64,000 bases of DNA, taken from Roseovarius sp. ZX-A-9. Lineage in GTDB: Bacteria > Pseudomonadota > Alphaproteobacteria > Rhodobacterales > Rhodobacteraceae. This document shows positions 45,398 through 54,536 of the stretch, in pieces. Location: positions 62,001 through 126,000 of the forward strand of contig NZ_JAPWHW010000007.1 in the NCBI RefSeq assembly GCF_028369135.1, given 5' to 3'. The position numbers were made by a program, and so were the translations under genes. The notes beneath the pieces are model-generated. The model ran no database searches. It was given only the letters and a program-made list of their open reading frames with translations, and was not told where the DNA came from. Every line of letters begins with the position of its first letter. Position 1 is the first letter of the stretch.

Positions 45398-46666
45398 ATG
45401 ACAGAATCCTCTTCCCCCAAACCCACCACGCGGCGCGCGTTTTTGCGCGGCGCGGCGGCGGCCGGGGTCGGGGCCGCAGCGACCAGCGCCGCTGCAGCCA
45501 CCCCCGATCCACTGATCACCGAGGTCCAGCCCTGGGCGCAGGGCTTTGGCGATCCCGTCGATGAAACGCCCTACGGCCTTCCCATCCGGTTCGAGAGCGA
45601 CGTGATCCGCCGCAACGTCGAATGGCTGACCGCCGACACGATCAGCTCTATCAACTTCACGCCGATCCACGCGCTGGATGGCACCATCACCCCGCAGGGC
45701 TGCGCCTTCGAACGGCATCATTCCGGCGCGATCGAGCTGGCAAAGGAAGACTATCGCCTGATGATCAACGGGCTGGTCGATACGCCACTGGTGTTCACCT
45801 ATGCCGATCTGGAACGGTTCCCGCGCGAAAACCACGTTTATTTCTGCGAATGCGCGGCCAATTCCGGCATGGAATGGGCAGGCGCACAACTGAACGGGGC
45901 GCAGTTCACCCACGGCATGATCCACAACATGGAATATACCGGCGTGCCGCTACGCACGCTGCTGCAGGAGGTCGGCTATCAGACCGCCGGCAAATGGGTC
46001 TATGTCGAGGGGGCTGATGCGTCTTCGAACGGGCGTTCGATCCCGATGGAAAAAGCTTTGGACGATGTGCTCGTTGCGTTCAAAGCCAATGGCGAGGCTT
46101 TGCGTAAAGAGCACGGGTATCCAGTGCGCCTCGTCGTGCCCGGCTGGGAAGGCAACATGTGGATCAAGTGGCTGCGCCGAATCGAAGTCTCGGACGCGCC
46201 CGTGGAAAGCCGCGAGGAAACCAGCAAATACACCGACGTGCTGGAGGATGGCACGGCGCGCAAATGGACCTGGGCGATGGATGCCAAATCGGTCATCACC
46301 TCGCCCAGCCCGCAATCGCCCATCACCCACGGCCCCGGCCCTCTGGTGATCAGCGGCCTGGCCTGGTCCGGGCGCGGTGCAATCACCCGCGTCGATGTCT
46401 CGACCGATGGTGGCAAGTCATGGCAGATCGCGCGACTGGCCAAGCCCGGCGAGAAGATGGCGCTGAGCCGCTTCTATCTGGACATTGATTGGGACGGCTC
46501 GGAAATGCTGCTGCAGGCCCGCGCGATGGACGACACGGGCTATGTCCAGCCGACCAAGAACCAGCTGCGCGAGGTACGCGGGCTGAACTCCATCTACCAC
46601 AATAACGGCATTCAGACATGGTGGGTTCGGACAACAGGGGAGGCAGAAAATGTCGAAGTATCTTGA
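45398..46666 (+). CDS. soxC: SoxC, molybdenum subunit of sulfane dehydrogenase
   Basis: A 422-residue protein of the sulfite oxidase fold with twin-arginine leader TRRAFLRGAA. The molybdenum cofactor cysteine lies in the CECAANSG segment near residue 150. Its C-terminal dimerisation domain follows (GPLVISGLAWSGRGAI). With SoxD it oxidises the SoxYZ-bound sulfane sulfur in situ, which allows full oxidation of thiosulfate to sulfate without stored sulfur. It overlaps soxD by 17 bases. Confidence 0.96.
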   Translation: MTESSSPKPTTRRAFLRGAAAAGVGAAATSAAAATPDPLITEVQPWAQGFGDPVDETPYGLPIRFESDVIRRNVEWLTADTISSINFTPIHALDGTITPQGCAFERHHSGAIELAKEDYRLMINGLVDTPLVFTYADLERFPRENHVYFCECAANSGMEWAGAQLNGAQFTHGMIHNMEYTGVPLRTLLQEVGYQTAGKWVYVEGADASSNGRSIPMEKALDDVLVAFKANGEALRKEHGYPVRLVVPGWEGNMWIKWLRRIEVSDAPVESREETSKYTDVLEDGTARKWTWAMDAKSVITSPSPQSPITHGPGPLVISGLAWSGRGAITRVDVSTDGGKSWQIARLAKPGEKMALSRFYLDIDWDGSEMLLQARAMDDTGYVQPTKNQLREVRGLNSIYHNNGIQTWWVRTTGEAENVEVS

Positions 46667-47687
46667 AACGGCTGCCCTGCTGGCCGCCACATGCCTGATC
46701 TCTGCGCCCGCGCTGGCCGGTGATTTCGGCCTTGGCCGCCCTGCCCTGCCCGAGGAGATCGCGGCATGGAACCTTGACGTGCGCCCTGATGGCACGGGGC
46801 TGCCTGCAGGATCGGGCGATGTGGCCACGGGCGAGGCAATCTTTGCCGAACGCTGCGCCTCGTGCCACGGCGATTTCGCCGAAGGCGTCGGCAACTGGCC
46901 CAAGCTGGCCGGTGGTGAAGGGACGCTGGCGGATCCCGATCCGGTCAAGACCGTGGGCAGCTACTGGCCCTACCTTTCGACCACGTGGGATTACATCAAC
47001 CGGTCGATGCCCTTTGGCGATGCCCAGAGCCTTGAGGCGGATGAAGTCTATGCGATCACCGCCTATATCCTCTATTCCAACTATCTGGTGGATGACGATT
47101 TCGTGCTGTCGAACGAGACTTTCGGCGACGTGCAGATGCCCAATGCCGATGGCTTCATCATCGATGACCGGGCCGAAACCGAATATCCGAAATTTACCGG
47201 CGAGCCCTGCATGCAGGATTGCAAGGACGAGGTGGAGATCACCATGCGCGCCCGGGTTCTGGACGTGACCCCTCAGACCGAGGAAGACGCAGCGACGGCC
47301 GAACCGGTCGAGGAGGCCGCAGAAGCCGTCGTGCAGGAGGTTGCCGAAGCGGCACCAGCTCCGGACCCCGAACTGGTGGCACAGGGCGAAAAGGTGTTCC
47401 GCAAGTGCAAGGCCTGCCACCAGGTCGGCGAGAAAGCGAAAAACCGCGTCGGCCCGCATCTGAACGGCATTGTCGGGCGTGCGGCAGGTTCGGTCGAAGG
47501 GTTCCGCTACTCGACCCCGCTGCTGGAGCGCGCCGAACAAGGGTTGGTCTGGACACCAGAGGAATTGACGGCGTTTCTCGCGTCGCCAAAAAAATACCTC
47601 AAGGGCACCAAGATGTCCTTTAACGGACTTCGCAAGGATGCTGACCTGGAGGCGATCAACGCCTATCTTTCAACCTTCACGGAGTAG
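46650..47687 (+). CDS. soxD: SoxD, dihaem cytochrome subunit of sulfane dehydrogenase
   Basis: A 345-residue exported cytochrome. Signal peptide to about residue 22, CASCH at 69-73 and CKACH at 253-257, separated by an acidic Glu/Ala-rich linker (about 211-240) that makes two haem domains. It takes electrons from SoxC. The ORF starts inside the soxC end, showing translational coupling. Confidence 0.94.
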   Translation: MSKYLETAALLAATCLISAPALAGDFGLGRPALPEEIAAWNLDVRPDGTGLPAGSGDVATGEAIFAERCASCHGDFAEGVGNWPKLAGGEGTLADPDPVKTVGSYWPYLSTTWDYINRSMPFGDAQSLEADEVYAITAYILYSNYLVDDDFVLSNETFGDVQMPNADGFIIDDRAETEYPKFTGEPCMQDCKDEVEITMRARVLDVTPQTEEDAATAEPVEEAAEAVVQEVAEAAPAPDPELVAQGEKVFRKCKACHQVGEKAKNRVGPHLNGIVGRAAGSVEGFRYSTPLLERAEQGLVWTPEELTAFLASPKKYLKGTKMSFNGLRKDADLEAINAYLSTFTE

Positions 47688-47690
47688 TTG

Positions 47691-48395
47691 ATGCGCCCAT
47701 TCCGGCCCTACCCACTGGTTCTGGCGGCAATTCTGGCCGCCAGTTCCGGTGCGGCAGAAGGTTTGGGCGATGCTGAAAAGGGTGCGGCATTGTTTGAGCA
47801 ATGCAAAGGCTGCCACATGGTCGGGGATGGCGCCCGGGACCGGATCGGCCCGCATCTGAACGGGATATTCGGGCGACGCGCGGGCACACAGGGCGGTTTC
47901 GCCTATTCCGCATCCATGACCCGCGCGGGCATGGACGGGCTGGTCTGGACGGCCGAAACGCTGGATGCCTATATCGAAAACCCGCGGGCGCTGGTCTCGA
48001 AAACCCGAATGAGCTACCGTGGCATGAAGGACGCGCAGGACCGCGCCGATCTGCTGGCCTATCTGCGACGCCATTCGGACAGCCCCGCAGACATCCCCGA
48101 GGCAGAACCGACTGCCCGGCCCACCGATCACGATCTTGATCCCGCGATCCTGGCGCTGGAAGGAGACGCGGAATACGGCGAATATCTGGCGACCGAATGC
48201 CTGACCTGCCATCGCGCCGACGGCAGTGCGACGGGCATTCCGTCGATCACTCACTGGCCCGCGGAGGATTTTGTCGTCGCGATGCACGCCTATAAATCGA
48301 AACTGCGCCCGCATCCGGTGATGCAGATGATGGCCGGACGGCTCTCTGCCGAAGAGATCGCGGCGCTGGCGGCCTATTTCGGAAATATCGATTGA
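47691..48395 (+). CDS. soxE: SoxE, dihaem c-type cytochrome
   Basis: A 234-residue exported cytochrome with two haem motifs, CKGCH at 38-42 and CLTCH at 170-174, and a signal peptide of about 22 residues. In Paracoccus SoxE pairs with the flavoprotein SoxF, encoded next, as a flavocytochrome c sulfide dehydrogenase. ATG chosen instead of a TTG three bases upstream. Confidence 0.9.
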   Translation: MRPFRPYPLVLAAILAASSGAAEGLGDAEKGAALFEQCKGCHMVGDGARDRIGPHLNGIFGRRAGTQGGFAYSASMTRAGMDGLVWTAETLDAYIENPRALVSKTRMSYRGMKDAQDRADLLAYLRRHSDSPADIPEAEPTARPTDHDLDPAILALEGDAEYGEYLATECLTCHRADGSATGIPSITHWPAEDFVVAMHAYKSKLRPHPVMQMMAGRLSAEEIAALAAYFGNID

Positions 48396-48440
48396 GTCAG
48401 TCTGAAACTGAAACGTGAAATTACTGCGGGAGGAAAGACG

Positions 48441-49706
48441 ATGACATTCAACAGACGCACATTCCTGGGCGGCAGCGTGGCAGCGGCCGCTGCCCTCAAA
48501 TCGCCTTCCCTGCTGGCGGCCGGACACGAAAAACCGCGTGTCGTGGTGATCGGCGGCGGCCCAGGCGGCGCCACGGCGGCGCGCTATATCGCCAAGGACA
48601 GCGAGGGCAAGATAGATGTCACGCTGGTTGAACCTTCGCGCACCTACTTCACCTGCTTTTTCTCGAACCTCTATCTGGGCGGGTTCAAGGAGATGGACGA
48701 ACTGGCGCACACCTACGGCGCGCTCGCAATGGGCGGTGTCAACGTGGTGCATGACTGGGCCATCGACGTGAATGCCGAGGCCAGCAACGTGACCCTCGCG
48801 GGCGGCGATGTGCTGCCCTATGACAAGCTGATCATCAGCCCCGGCATCGACTTCATCGACGATTCAGTGCCCGGCTGGAGCATCGCAGCCCAGAACGCCA
48901 TGCCGCACGCATACAAGGCCGGATCGCAGACCGAACTGCTCAAGGCGCAGATCATGGCCATGCGCGAAGGCGGGACTTTCGCCATGGTCGCCCCGCCCAA
49001 CCCGTTCCGCTGCCCGCCTGGCCCCTATGAACGGGTCTCGATGGTCGCCCACACCCTGCAAAAGACCAACCCGACCGCCAAGATCATCATCGCCGACCCT
49101 AAGGAGAAATTCTCCAAGATGGCGCTGTTCCAGGAAGGCTGGGCCGATCACTATGCCGGCATGATCGACTGGATCGGCCCGGAATTCGGCGGCGGCAATG
49201 TCTCGGTCGATCCGCGCGCCATGACCGTGACGATCGACGGCGAGATAACACAGGTGGATGTCTGCAACGTGATCCCGGCACAAAAGGCCGGACGCATCGC
49301 GGAAATCGCCGGTGTGACCGATGGGAACTGGGCCCCGGTCAACCCCACCGACATGAGCAGTCGCGCGAACCCGGACATCTATGTGCTGGGCGACTCGGCC
49401 CAGCAGGGTGACATGCCCAAATCAGGGTTCTCGGCCAACAGCCAGGCCAAGGTCTGCGCCAACGCGGTGCGCGGCGCGCTGACCGGATCGCGGGTCTTCC
49501 CGGCGAAGTATTCCAACACCTGCTGGTCACTGATCGACACCAATGACGGCGTCAAGGTCGGCGCCACCTATGAGCCGACCGAAGAAAAGATCGCCAAGGT
49601 CGACGGGTTCATCAGCCAGACCGGCGAAGACGACGCAACGCGCCGCGCCACATACGAGGAATCGGTGGGTTGGTACTCGGGCATCACTGCCGATATTTTT
49701 GGCTGA
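48441..49706 (+). CDS. soxF: SoxF, FAD flavoprotein of sulfide dehydrogenase
   Basis: A 421-residue flavoprotein with twin-arginine leader (NRRTFLGGS) and an FAD site at VVVIGGGPGGATAARYIA. The redox-active cysteine region is TCFFSN, with an FRCPPG segment and C-terminal domain. It oxidises sulfide and reduces SoxE. Last recognised sox enzyme on this strand. Confidence 0.93.
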   Translation: MTFNRRTFLGGSVAAAAALKSPSLLAAGHEKPRVVVIGGGPGGATAARYIAKDSEGKIDVTLVEPSRTYFTCFFSNLYLGGFKEMDELAHTYGALAMGGVNVVHDWAIDVNAEASNVTLAGGDVLPYDKLIISPGIDFIDDSVPGWSIAAQNAMPHAYKAGSQTELLKAQIMAMREGGTFAMVAPPNPFRCPPGPYERVSMVAHTLQKTNPTAKIIIADPKEKFSKMALFQEGWADHYAGMIDWIGPEFGGGNVSVDPRAMTVTIDGEITQVDVCNVIPAQKAGRIAEIAGVTDGNWAPVNPTDMSSRANPDIYVLGDSAQQGDMPKSGFSANSQAKVCANAVRGALTGSRVFPAKYSNTCWSLIDTNDGVKVGATYEPTEEKIAKVDGFISQTGEDDATRRATYEESVGWYSGITADIFG

Positions 49707-49751
49707 CCGGGCCTGCGGGCATCTGCGAACAAGTAATGAAAGGGAATTTCA

Positions 49752-50183
49752 ATGAAACGTCTGAGTGTTGCAGCGCTCTTCGCGCTTGCCAGCCTGCCGG
49801 CGCAGGCAAATGACCAAGCCGTGACCTATCCCTATCCGGGCAGTTTCGACGATGCCGCTTTCGTTGTGGAAAGTGCCATCATCGGGCGCGGGCTGGTCAT
49901 CGATCATGTCAGCCACACGGGCGAGATGCTGGCCCGCACCGCAGCCGATGTAGGCAGCGACAAGGTGCTGTTTGACGAGGCCGATATCTTTCTCTTCTGT
50001 TCGGCACAACTGTCGCGCAAGGTGATGGAGGCGGATCCGATGAACATCGCCCATTGCCCCTACGGTATCTTTGTCGCCGAACGTGAAGGGGCCGTAATGA
50101 TCGGCTACCGGGTTTATCCCGAGGGGCCGATGCAGCAGGTTCAGGCCCTCTTGGACGAGATCGTGCAGGACGCGCTGAAGTAA
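49752..50183 (+). CDS. DUF302-type exported protein after soxF
   Basis: A 143-residue protein: signal peptide to about residue 19 (AQA), then one DUF302-like domain with FDDAAFVVESAIIGRGLVID and a HCPYGIFV segment, the usual DUF302 core. Function unknown; members of this family often accompany sulfur oxidation genes. It is 45 bases downstream of soxF with a GGGA site. Confidence 0.8.
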   Translation: MKRLSVAALFALASLPAQANDQAVTYPYPGSFDDAAFVVESAIIGRGLVIDHVSHTGEMLARTAADVGSDKVLFDEADIFLFCSAQLSRKVMEADPMNIAHCPYGIFVAEREGAVMIGYRVYPEGPMQQVQALLDEIVQDALK

Positions 50184-50295
50184 TCATCGCCTGCGCGGGC
50201 TGCCGTGCCAGCGCGGCCCGCGAACAGGTTGCACCAAATCAAGGCGCCTGCGCGGGGCGTATCCTACAGCGTTCTGCGCGACCAAGGAGGCCGCC

Positions 50296-51372
50296 ATGAT
50301 CGAGACTCTACTGGACCGCTATGGCGACGGCACAGTGCTGGCCGCGGCGGGCGCGCTGGTCGGGCTGGTTTTTGGCGCGGGCGCACAGCATTCACGTTTC
50401 TGTCTGCGGGCGGCGACGGTCGAGGTGGCGCAAGGCCTGCTGGGGCCGCGCTTGGCGATCTGGCTGATCGCATTCAATGCGGGCGTGCTCTGCGTGCAGA
50501 GCCTGGTGGTCGCGGGATGGTTCGATCCGTCAGCATCGCGGCAACTGGCCGCGACAGGCAGCCTCTCGGGCGCGATCATCGGCGGGCTGATGTTCGGCTG
50601 CGGCATGATCCTCGCGCGGGGCTGCGCCAGCCGTCTGCTGGTGCTGTCGGCCACCGGCAACCTGCGGGCGCTCATAACCGGTCTGGTTTTGACCATCGTG
50701 GCGCAGATGTCCCTGCGCGGGGCGCTGTCACCGCTGCGCGAAACACTGGCCGGTATCTGGACGGTCGAAGGCGGCGCGGGGCGTGATCTGCTGGTCCTGC
50801 TGCATCTGACACCGGCCATCGCGGCGATCTTCGCGGGGCTGGCGCTGATTATCTCGCTGTGGCTGGGCCAGCGGCACCGGCTGCGGACCAGCCATATGGT
50901 GGCCGCGCTCTGCGTCGGCGGCGCCATCGGGCTGGGCTGGGCTCTGACATATGCGGTCGCGCAGAATTCGTTCGGCGTCGTGCCGCTGTCATCGGTGACA
51001 TTCACCGGCCCGTCGGCAGACACGTTGATGGGGCTGGTGAACAGCCGCGCGCTGCCACTGAGCTTTGGCATCGGGCTGGTGCCCGGAGTATTTGCCGGGG
51101 CGGCCCTGATGGCGCTCGCAACCGGTGAGGCGCGCATCGAGCGGTTTGGTGTGGACACCCCGATGGAGCGCTACCTGATCGGGGCCGTGCTGATGGGGTT
51201 CGGCAGTATGTTGGCCGGGGGCTGTGCCGTGGGGGCGGGCATGTCGGGCGGTTCGGTCTTTGCCCTGACGGCTTGGGTCGCGGTCACCTGCATGTGGGCA
51301 GGCGCCATGATCACCCAGCGCGCAATCGGCAGTGCGGGCAGCAGCGCGCCGGTCACTCCGCCGGTTGCATAA
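50296..51372 (+). CDS. YeeE/YedE-family (TsuA-like) sulfur transporter
   Basis: A 358-residue membrane protein with about nine helices. The three conserved cysteines are at Cys36 (SRFC), Cys110 (ARGCAS) and Cys310 (GGCAVGAG). It probably carries thiosulfate or another sulfur anion. It follows the DUF302 gene by 110 bases on the same strand, and its last 20 bases overlap the convergent yeeE gene. Confidence 0.87.
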   Translation: MIETLLDRYGDGTVLAAAGALVGLVFGAGAQHSRFCLRAATVEVAQGLLGPRLAIWLIAFNAGVLCVQSLVVAGWFDPSASRQLAATGSLSGAIIGGLMFGCGMILARGCASRLLVLSATGNLRALITGLVLTIVAQMSLRGALSPLRETLAGIWTVEGGAGRDLLVLLHLTPAIAAIFAGLALIISLWLGQRHRLRTSHMVAALCVGGAIGLGWALTYAVAQNSFGVVPLSSVTFTGPSADTLMGLVNSRALPLSFGIGLVPGVFAGAALMALATGEARIERFGVDTPMERYLIGAVLMGFGSMLAGGCAVGAGMSGGSVFALTAWVAVTCMWAGAMITQRAIGSAGSSAPVTPPVA

Positions 51373-52396
51373 GCGGTGAGCGGCCCAGGACACGGTCCGT
51401 CAGCAGCGCGCCGCTGGTGATCGACACCAGCGCAACGATTGCCGCAATGCTGAGCATCGACACGCCCGAGAGGCCGGCACCGACGGTGCAGCCACCGGCC
51501 AGAACACCGCCAAAGCCCATCAGCGCGCCGCCCGCCACATAACGCAGGGTCTGCGGCGCATCCTCGAAACTGGCGAAGCGCAACTCGCGGCGCAACAGCC
51601 CCGACAGGAATGCACCGCCAAAGACGCCGCCGATCATACCGACGCCAAATCCGGCGGGGATCGAGCTGGAGGCGACCGTCCAGAAGAGGCTGTCGGCCCA
51701 GGTCGACGTGAAGGCCAGAGATTGCACCGGCAGCGGGTCGAATTCATCCAGCAGCAGCCAGCCGGTCGCGACCCAGCCAAGGCCCACCAGCAGGCCGATC
51801 ACCACGGCCAGCGCCGCATGCAGCGGACGCGGCCGCAGCATCGCAATCGCGGTAACAAGGGCCGCGATGGCCAGCGCCGCCCAGGTCAGCAATCCGCCCG
51901 GCAGTTCCGCCAGCGAGGCGATGCCGGTTTCTGTCGTGACCGATCCCAGCGCCACGCGCAGCGGTGCAAAGACGCCCTTGAGCGTCGCGTGCGCCACCAG
52001 CGCAAAGATCAGCAACACGGTCAGCGCCCGCAGGTTGCCGGTTCCGCCCAGCACGGTCAGGCGGCTGACACAGCCGCGGGTCAGCACCATGCCGATACCA
52101 AAGGCGAGCCCACCAACGACAATCGCCAATAGCGGCAGTTCGGTGGTCATCAGGCGGTGATCCGATAGGTCAACCCAGCCCAGCCATGTCGCCGCACTGG
52201 TCACGGCAATTGCCGTGGCCAGCGCCGTCAGCCATGTGCCCAGCGCAGGGGCGCGATCCGGCCCGGCCACAAGACCGCGACGCAGGCAGAACCGGCTGAT
52301 TTGCGCGGCAATGCCAAAAAGCAGGCCCAAGCCCAGCCCGAGATAGAGATGGGCGGCTTGGCCGTCAAAAGGCAGGTCGTAAAGATCGAAAAGCAT
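51353..52396 (-). CDS. YeeE/YedE-family (TsuA-like) sulfur transporter, convergent copy
   Basis: A 347-residue membrane protein homologous to its convergent neighbour. The same three cysteines are at Cys37 (SRFC), Cys109 (TRGCVS) and Cys303 (GGCTVGAG). A paralogous role in sulfur anion transport is likely. The start ATG is the one giving MLFDLYDLPF; an in-frame extension of 44 codons has no family support. It follows the metallo-hydrolase gene by about 190 bases. Confidence 0.86.
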   Translation of the reverse strand: MLFDLYDLPFDGQAAHLYLGLGLGLLFGIAAQISRFCLRRGLVAGPDRAPALGTWLTALATAIAVTSAATWLGWVDLSDHRLMTTELPLLAIVVGGLAFGIGMVLTRGCVSRLTVLGGTGNLRALTVLLIFALVAHATLKGVFAPLRVALGSVTTETGIASLAELPGGLLTWAALAIAALVTAIAMLRPRPLHAALAVVIGLLVGLGWVATGWLLLDEFDPLPVQSLAFTSTWADSLFWTVASSSIPAGFGVGMIGGVFGGAFLSGLLRRELRFASFEDAPQTLRYVAGGALMGFGGVLAGGCTVGAGLSGVSMLSIAAIVALVSITSGALLTDRVLGRSPLMQPAE

Positions 52397-52588
52397 GGCG
52401 GAATCGCCCCCGGGGATTTGAGACAGTCCCGCCTTAAATCGGACTCTGCGCCGCTGGGTCAAGGGGCGCGCAGGGGATGAATTTCCGATCCTTGCGGCCA
52501 GATCGGGAAATTGATCCACGATCAGCAAGGCAACCAGATAATCAGGCCATCCCGGCCCCGCAGGGCTGAAAGATCACCCTGTTTTGCG

Positions 52589-53533
52589 CTATTCCCATTC
52601 CATCTGTTCGTAAACGCGCCCGGCATTCTTGGTCGCAAGCTCCTCGAACGTATCCAGATGCGCATAGGGCGACTGATCGACGTAATAGGCCTCGGTCAGA
52701 TCGCCGCCATTGTCGATATGCTCGCCTATCTTGGCCCGCAGGTAGACGAGGTAATCGCGGGTATAGCGGCGCACCTGTGCCATGTTGGTCGGGTGGCCGT
52801 GGCCGGGGATCACATAGGTGGCGCCCAGTGGCTCGAACTCATTGTCCCACGTCTCGATCCAGTCGGCGGTGATGGTGTCGGGGAAGATCGGCAGCATGCG
52901 CTCGTGAAACGCCATGTCACCCGCAATCACCAGGCTCTGCTGGGGCAGCCAGATGACGATATCACCGGGGCTGTGCGCCGGGCCCAGATGCCGCGCCTCG
53001 ATACGGAAATCGCCCATCTCGACGATGTATTCGTCCTCGAATGTCTCGGTCGGCGCCACGATCTCGGTGCCTTCCGCCTGATCGCGGTTATAGCGCTTCA
53101 TACCGTCCAGGATCGTGCCGCCATATTCCGCGATCTCATGCGCCGCATCGACATGCATGACGATCGGCACGCCCTGTTCGGCCCAATAGCTGTTGCCGAG
53201 TATCGCGTGCCCCTGCCCGTTCTCGTTAAAGACCAGTTTCACCGGCTGATCCGTCAGCGCCTTGATCTCGTCGTGCAGCGCCTTGGCCAGCCCGTAGGCC
53301 GCGCCACCATTGATCACCACCACCCCGTCACCGGTGATGATGAAGCTGAGATTGTTGTTGTGCCCCGCATTTTCATAGGTGGGCGGGGCCGTGGCGCCGA
53401 TGGCAGAGAATACGCCGGGGATAAACTCCACCGGTTTGTCATAGAGCATCGAGCCGGGATATTTGTCCGCGATATCCTCGCTCGCCGCGGCCATGCCCGC
53501 CGCAAACAGCCAAATTGCAAACCAACGCATCAC
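52589..53533 (-). CDS. Metallo-beta-lactamase-fold protein with degenerate metal motif
   Basis: A 314-residue exported protein (signal peptide to about 17) with the MBL fold. The canonical HxHxDH motif is replaced: the aligned stretch NENGQGHAILGN at 103-114 has Asn, Gln, His, Ala where His, His, Asp, His are expected. Downstream ligand segments are kept (PAHSPGD, AGDMAF, PGHGHP). It may bind one metal or have lost hydrolase activity. MBL proteins (SoxG/SoxH) follow sox genes in Paracoccus. It starts with an ATGA overlap on the next MBL gene. Confidence 0.78.
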   Translation of the reverse strand: MMRWFAIWLFAAGMAAASEDIADKYPGSMLYDKPVEFIPGVFSAIGATAPPTYENAGHNNNLSFIITGDGVVVINGGAAYGLAKALHDEIKALTDQPVKLVFNENGQGHAILGNSYWAEQGVPIVMHVDAAHEIAEYGGTILDGMKRYNRDQAEGTEIVAPTETFEDEYIVEMGDFRIEARHLGPAHSPGDIVIWLPQQSLVIAGDMAFHERMLPIFPDTITADWIETWDNEFEPLGATYVIPGHGHPTNMAQVRRYTRDYLVYLRAKIGEHIDNGGDLTEAYYVDQSPYAHLDTFEELATKNAGRVYEQMEWE

Positions 53534-54444
53534 ATTTCCTCCGTTACAAATCGGTAAGCGCCATCGTCCCGTTCCACGCGTCCGATCCCGCCGCCCGGCA
53601 GGTGAAAACCAATCAGCGCAATCTGTTCCTGCGCCAGCTTGTCCAGCAGCCGCGCGCGGGTTTGCGCGCCCTGCGCGGTGTCCTGATCGGCACCACTGGG
53701 CCAGTCGGGGCGGGCAAAGGCAACGTGGTGGTTGCCGATGGCATCACCGCCGATCAGCAGCGCGTCAGTGCCCGCACGCAATTCGAACGCCATATGCCCG
53801 GGCGTGTGCCCGTAGCTGGCCACGGCGGCGACACCGGGCAAAACCTCTTCGCCGTCGCGGAACAAGTGGATGCGGTCCTCGATGGCCTCCAGCCTGCGCA
53901 GCGCGCCGACCGCGAAACCCGCCCGTGCCGCGTCGATGCTGTCCACCGTCGCCGGGTCGCGCCAATAGTCCCATTCAGCGGCCCCCATCATATAGGTTGC
54001 CTCGGGGAACATCAGGTCATCGAAATCGTCCAGCACCCCCCAGAGGTGATCGGGGTGGCCGTGGGTAAAGACCACGTGCGTTACATCCTCTGGCGCAACC
54101 CCCACGGCATCGAGGCTGTCCGCCAGCGTACCGGCACTGGGCATGAACCCCGCCCCTGCACCTGCGTCAAACAGCACGGTGCGGTCCGCGTCCTGCAACA
54201 GCGTGACGTTGCAGGGCGGCTGGAGTTCATCGGGTGAAAGACCGTGGCGCGCAAGGATCTCGCCGACCTCGTCCTGCGGCAACCCGTCGAAGAAAAAACT
54301 GCCCGGCAGCACCAGATGCCCGTCGCTGAGCGATGTCAGGCGCATGGCGCCTATATCATGGCGCACGCCCGCGACGGCGCGACCACCCTGCCCGGCGAGC
54401 ACCGCGGCCCCCATCCCGGCAATCATCTGTCGGCGCGTAATCAT
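53530..54444 (-). CDS. Metallo-beta-lactamase-fold hydrolase, Tat-exported (SoxG/H-like)
   Basis: A 304-residue exported MBL-fold protein with a twin-arginine-like leader (MITRRQMIAGMGA). The motif THGHPDHLWG gives the canonical HxHPDH, and YGHTPGHM, GGDAIG and FHLPGGG supply the remaining ligands. The role is unclear; sulfur-cycle MBL proteins include SoxG/SoxH of Paracoccus. The start with a GGAG site is used because an upstream ATG lies inside the candidate SoxR operator. It is the first gene of an MBL-MBL-yeeE unit. Confidence 0.82.
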   Translation of the reverse strand: MITRRQMIAGMGAAVLAGQGGRAVAGVRHDIGAMRLTSLSDGHLVLPGSFFFDGLPQDEVGEILARHGLSPDELQPPCNVTLLQDADRTVLFDAGAGAGFMPSAGTLADSLDAVGVAPEDVTHVVFTHGHPDHLWGVLDDFDDLMFPEATYMMGAAEWDYWRDPATVDSIDAARAGFAVGALRRLEAIEDRIHLFRDGEEVLPGVAAVASYGHTPGHMAFELRAGTDALLIGGDAIGNHHVAFARPDWPSGADQDTAQGAQTRARLLDKLAQEQIALIGFHLPGGGIGRVERDDGAYRFVTEEM

Positions 54445-54460
54445 GATATGCTCCACTCCC

Positions 54461-54476
54461 ATTCAATATCATGAAT
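54461..54476. promoter_or_regulatory. Candidate SoxR operator upstream of the MBL-MBL-yeeE unit
   Basis: ATTC-AATATCAT-GAAT has the same ATTC-N8-GAAT core as the site before soxX. It lies just before the Tat-exported MBL gene and its Shine-Dalgarno sequence. Outer positions are less symmetrical than in the soxX site. Confidence 0.55.
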
Positions 54477-54536
54477 ATATTGCGACCCAGACACCATGTT
54501 TGGCAAGGCGAAGTTTGCACCGAGCGCAAAAACGCC

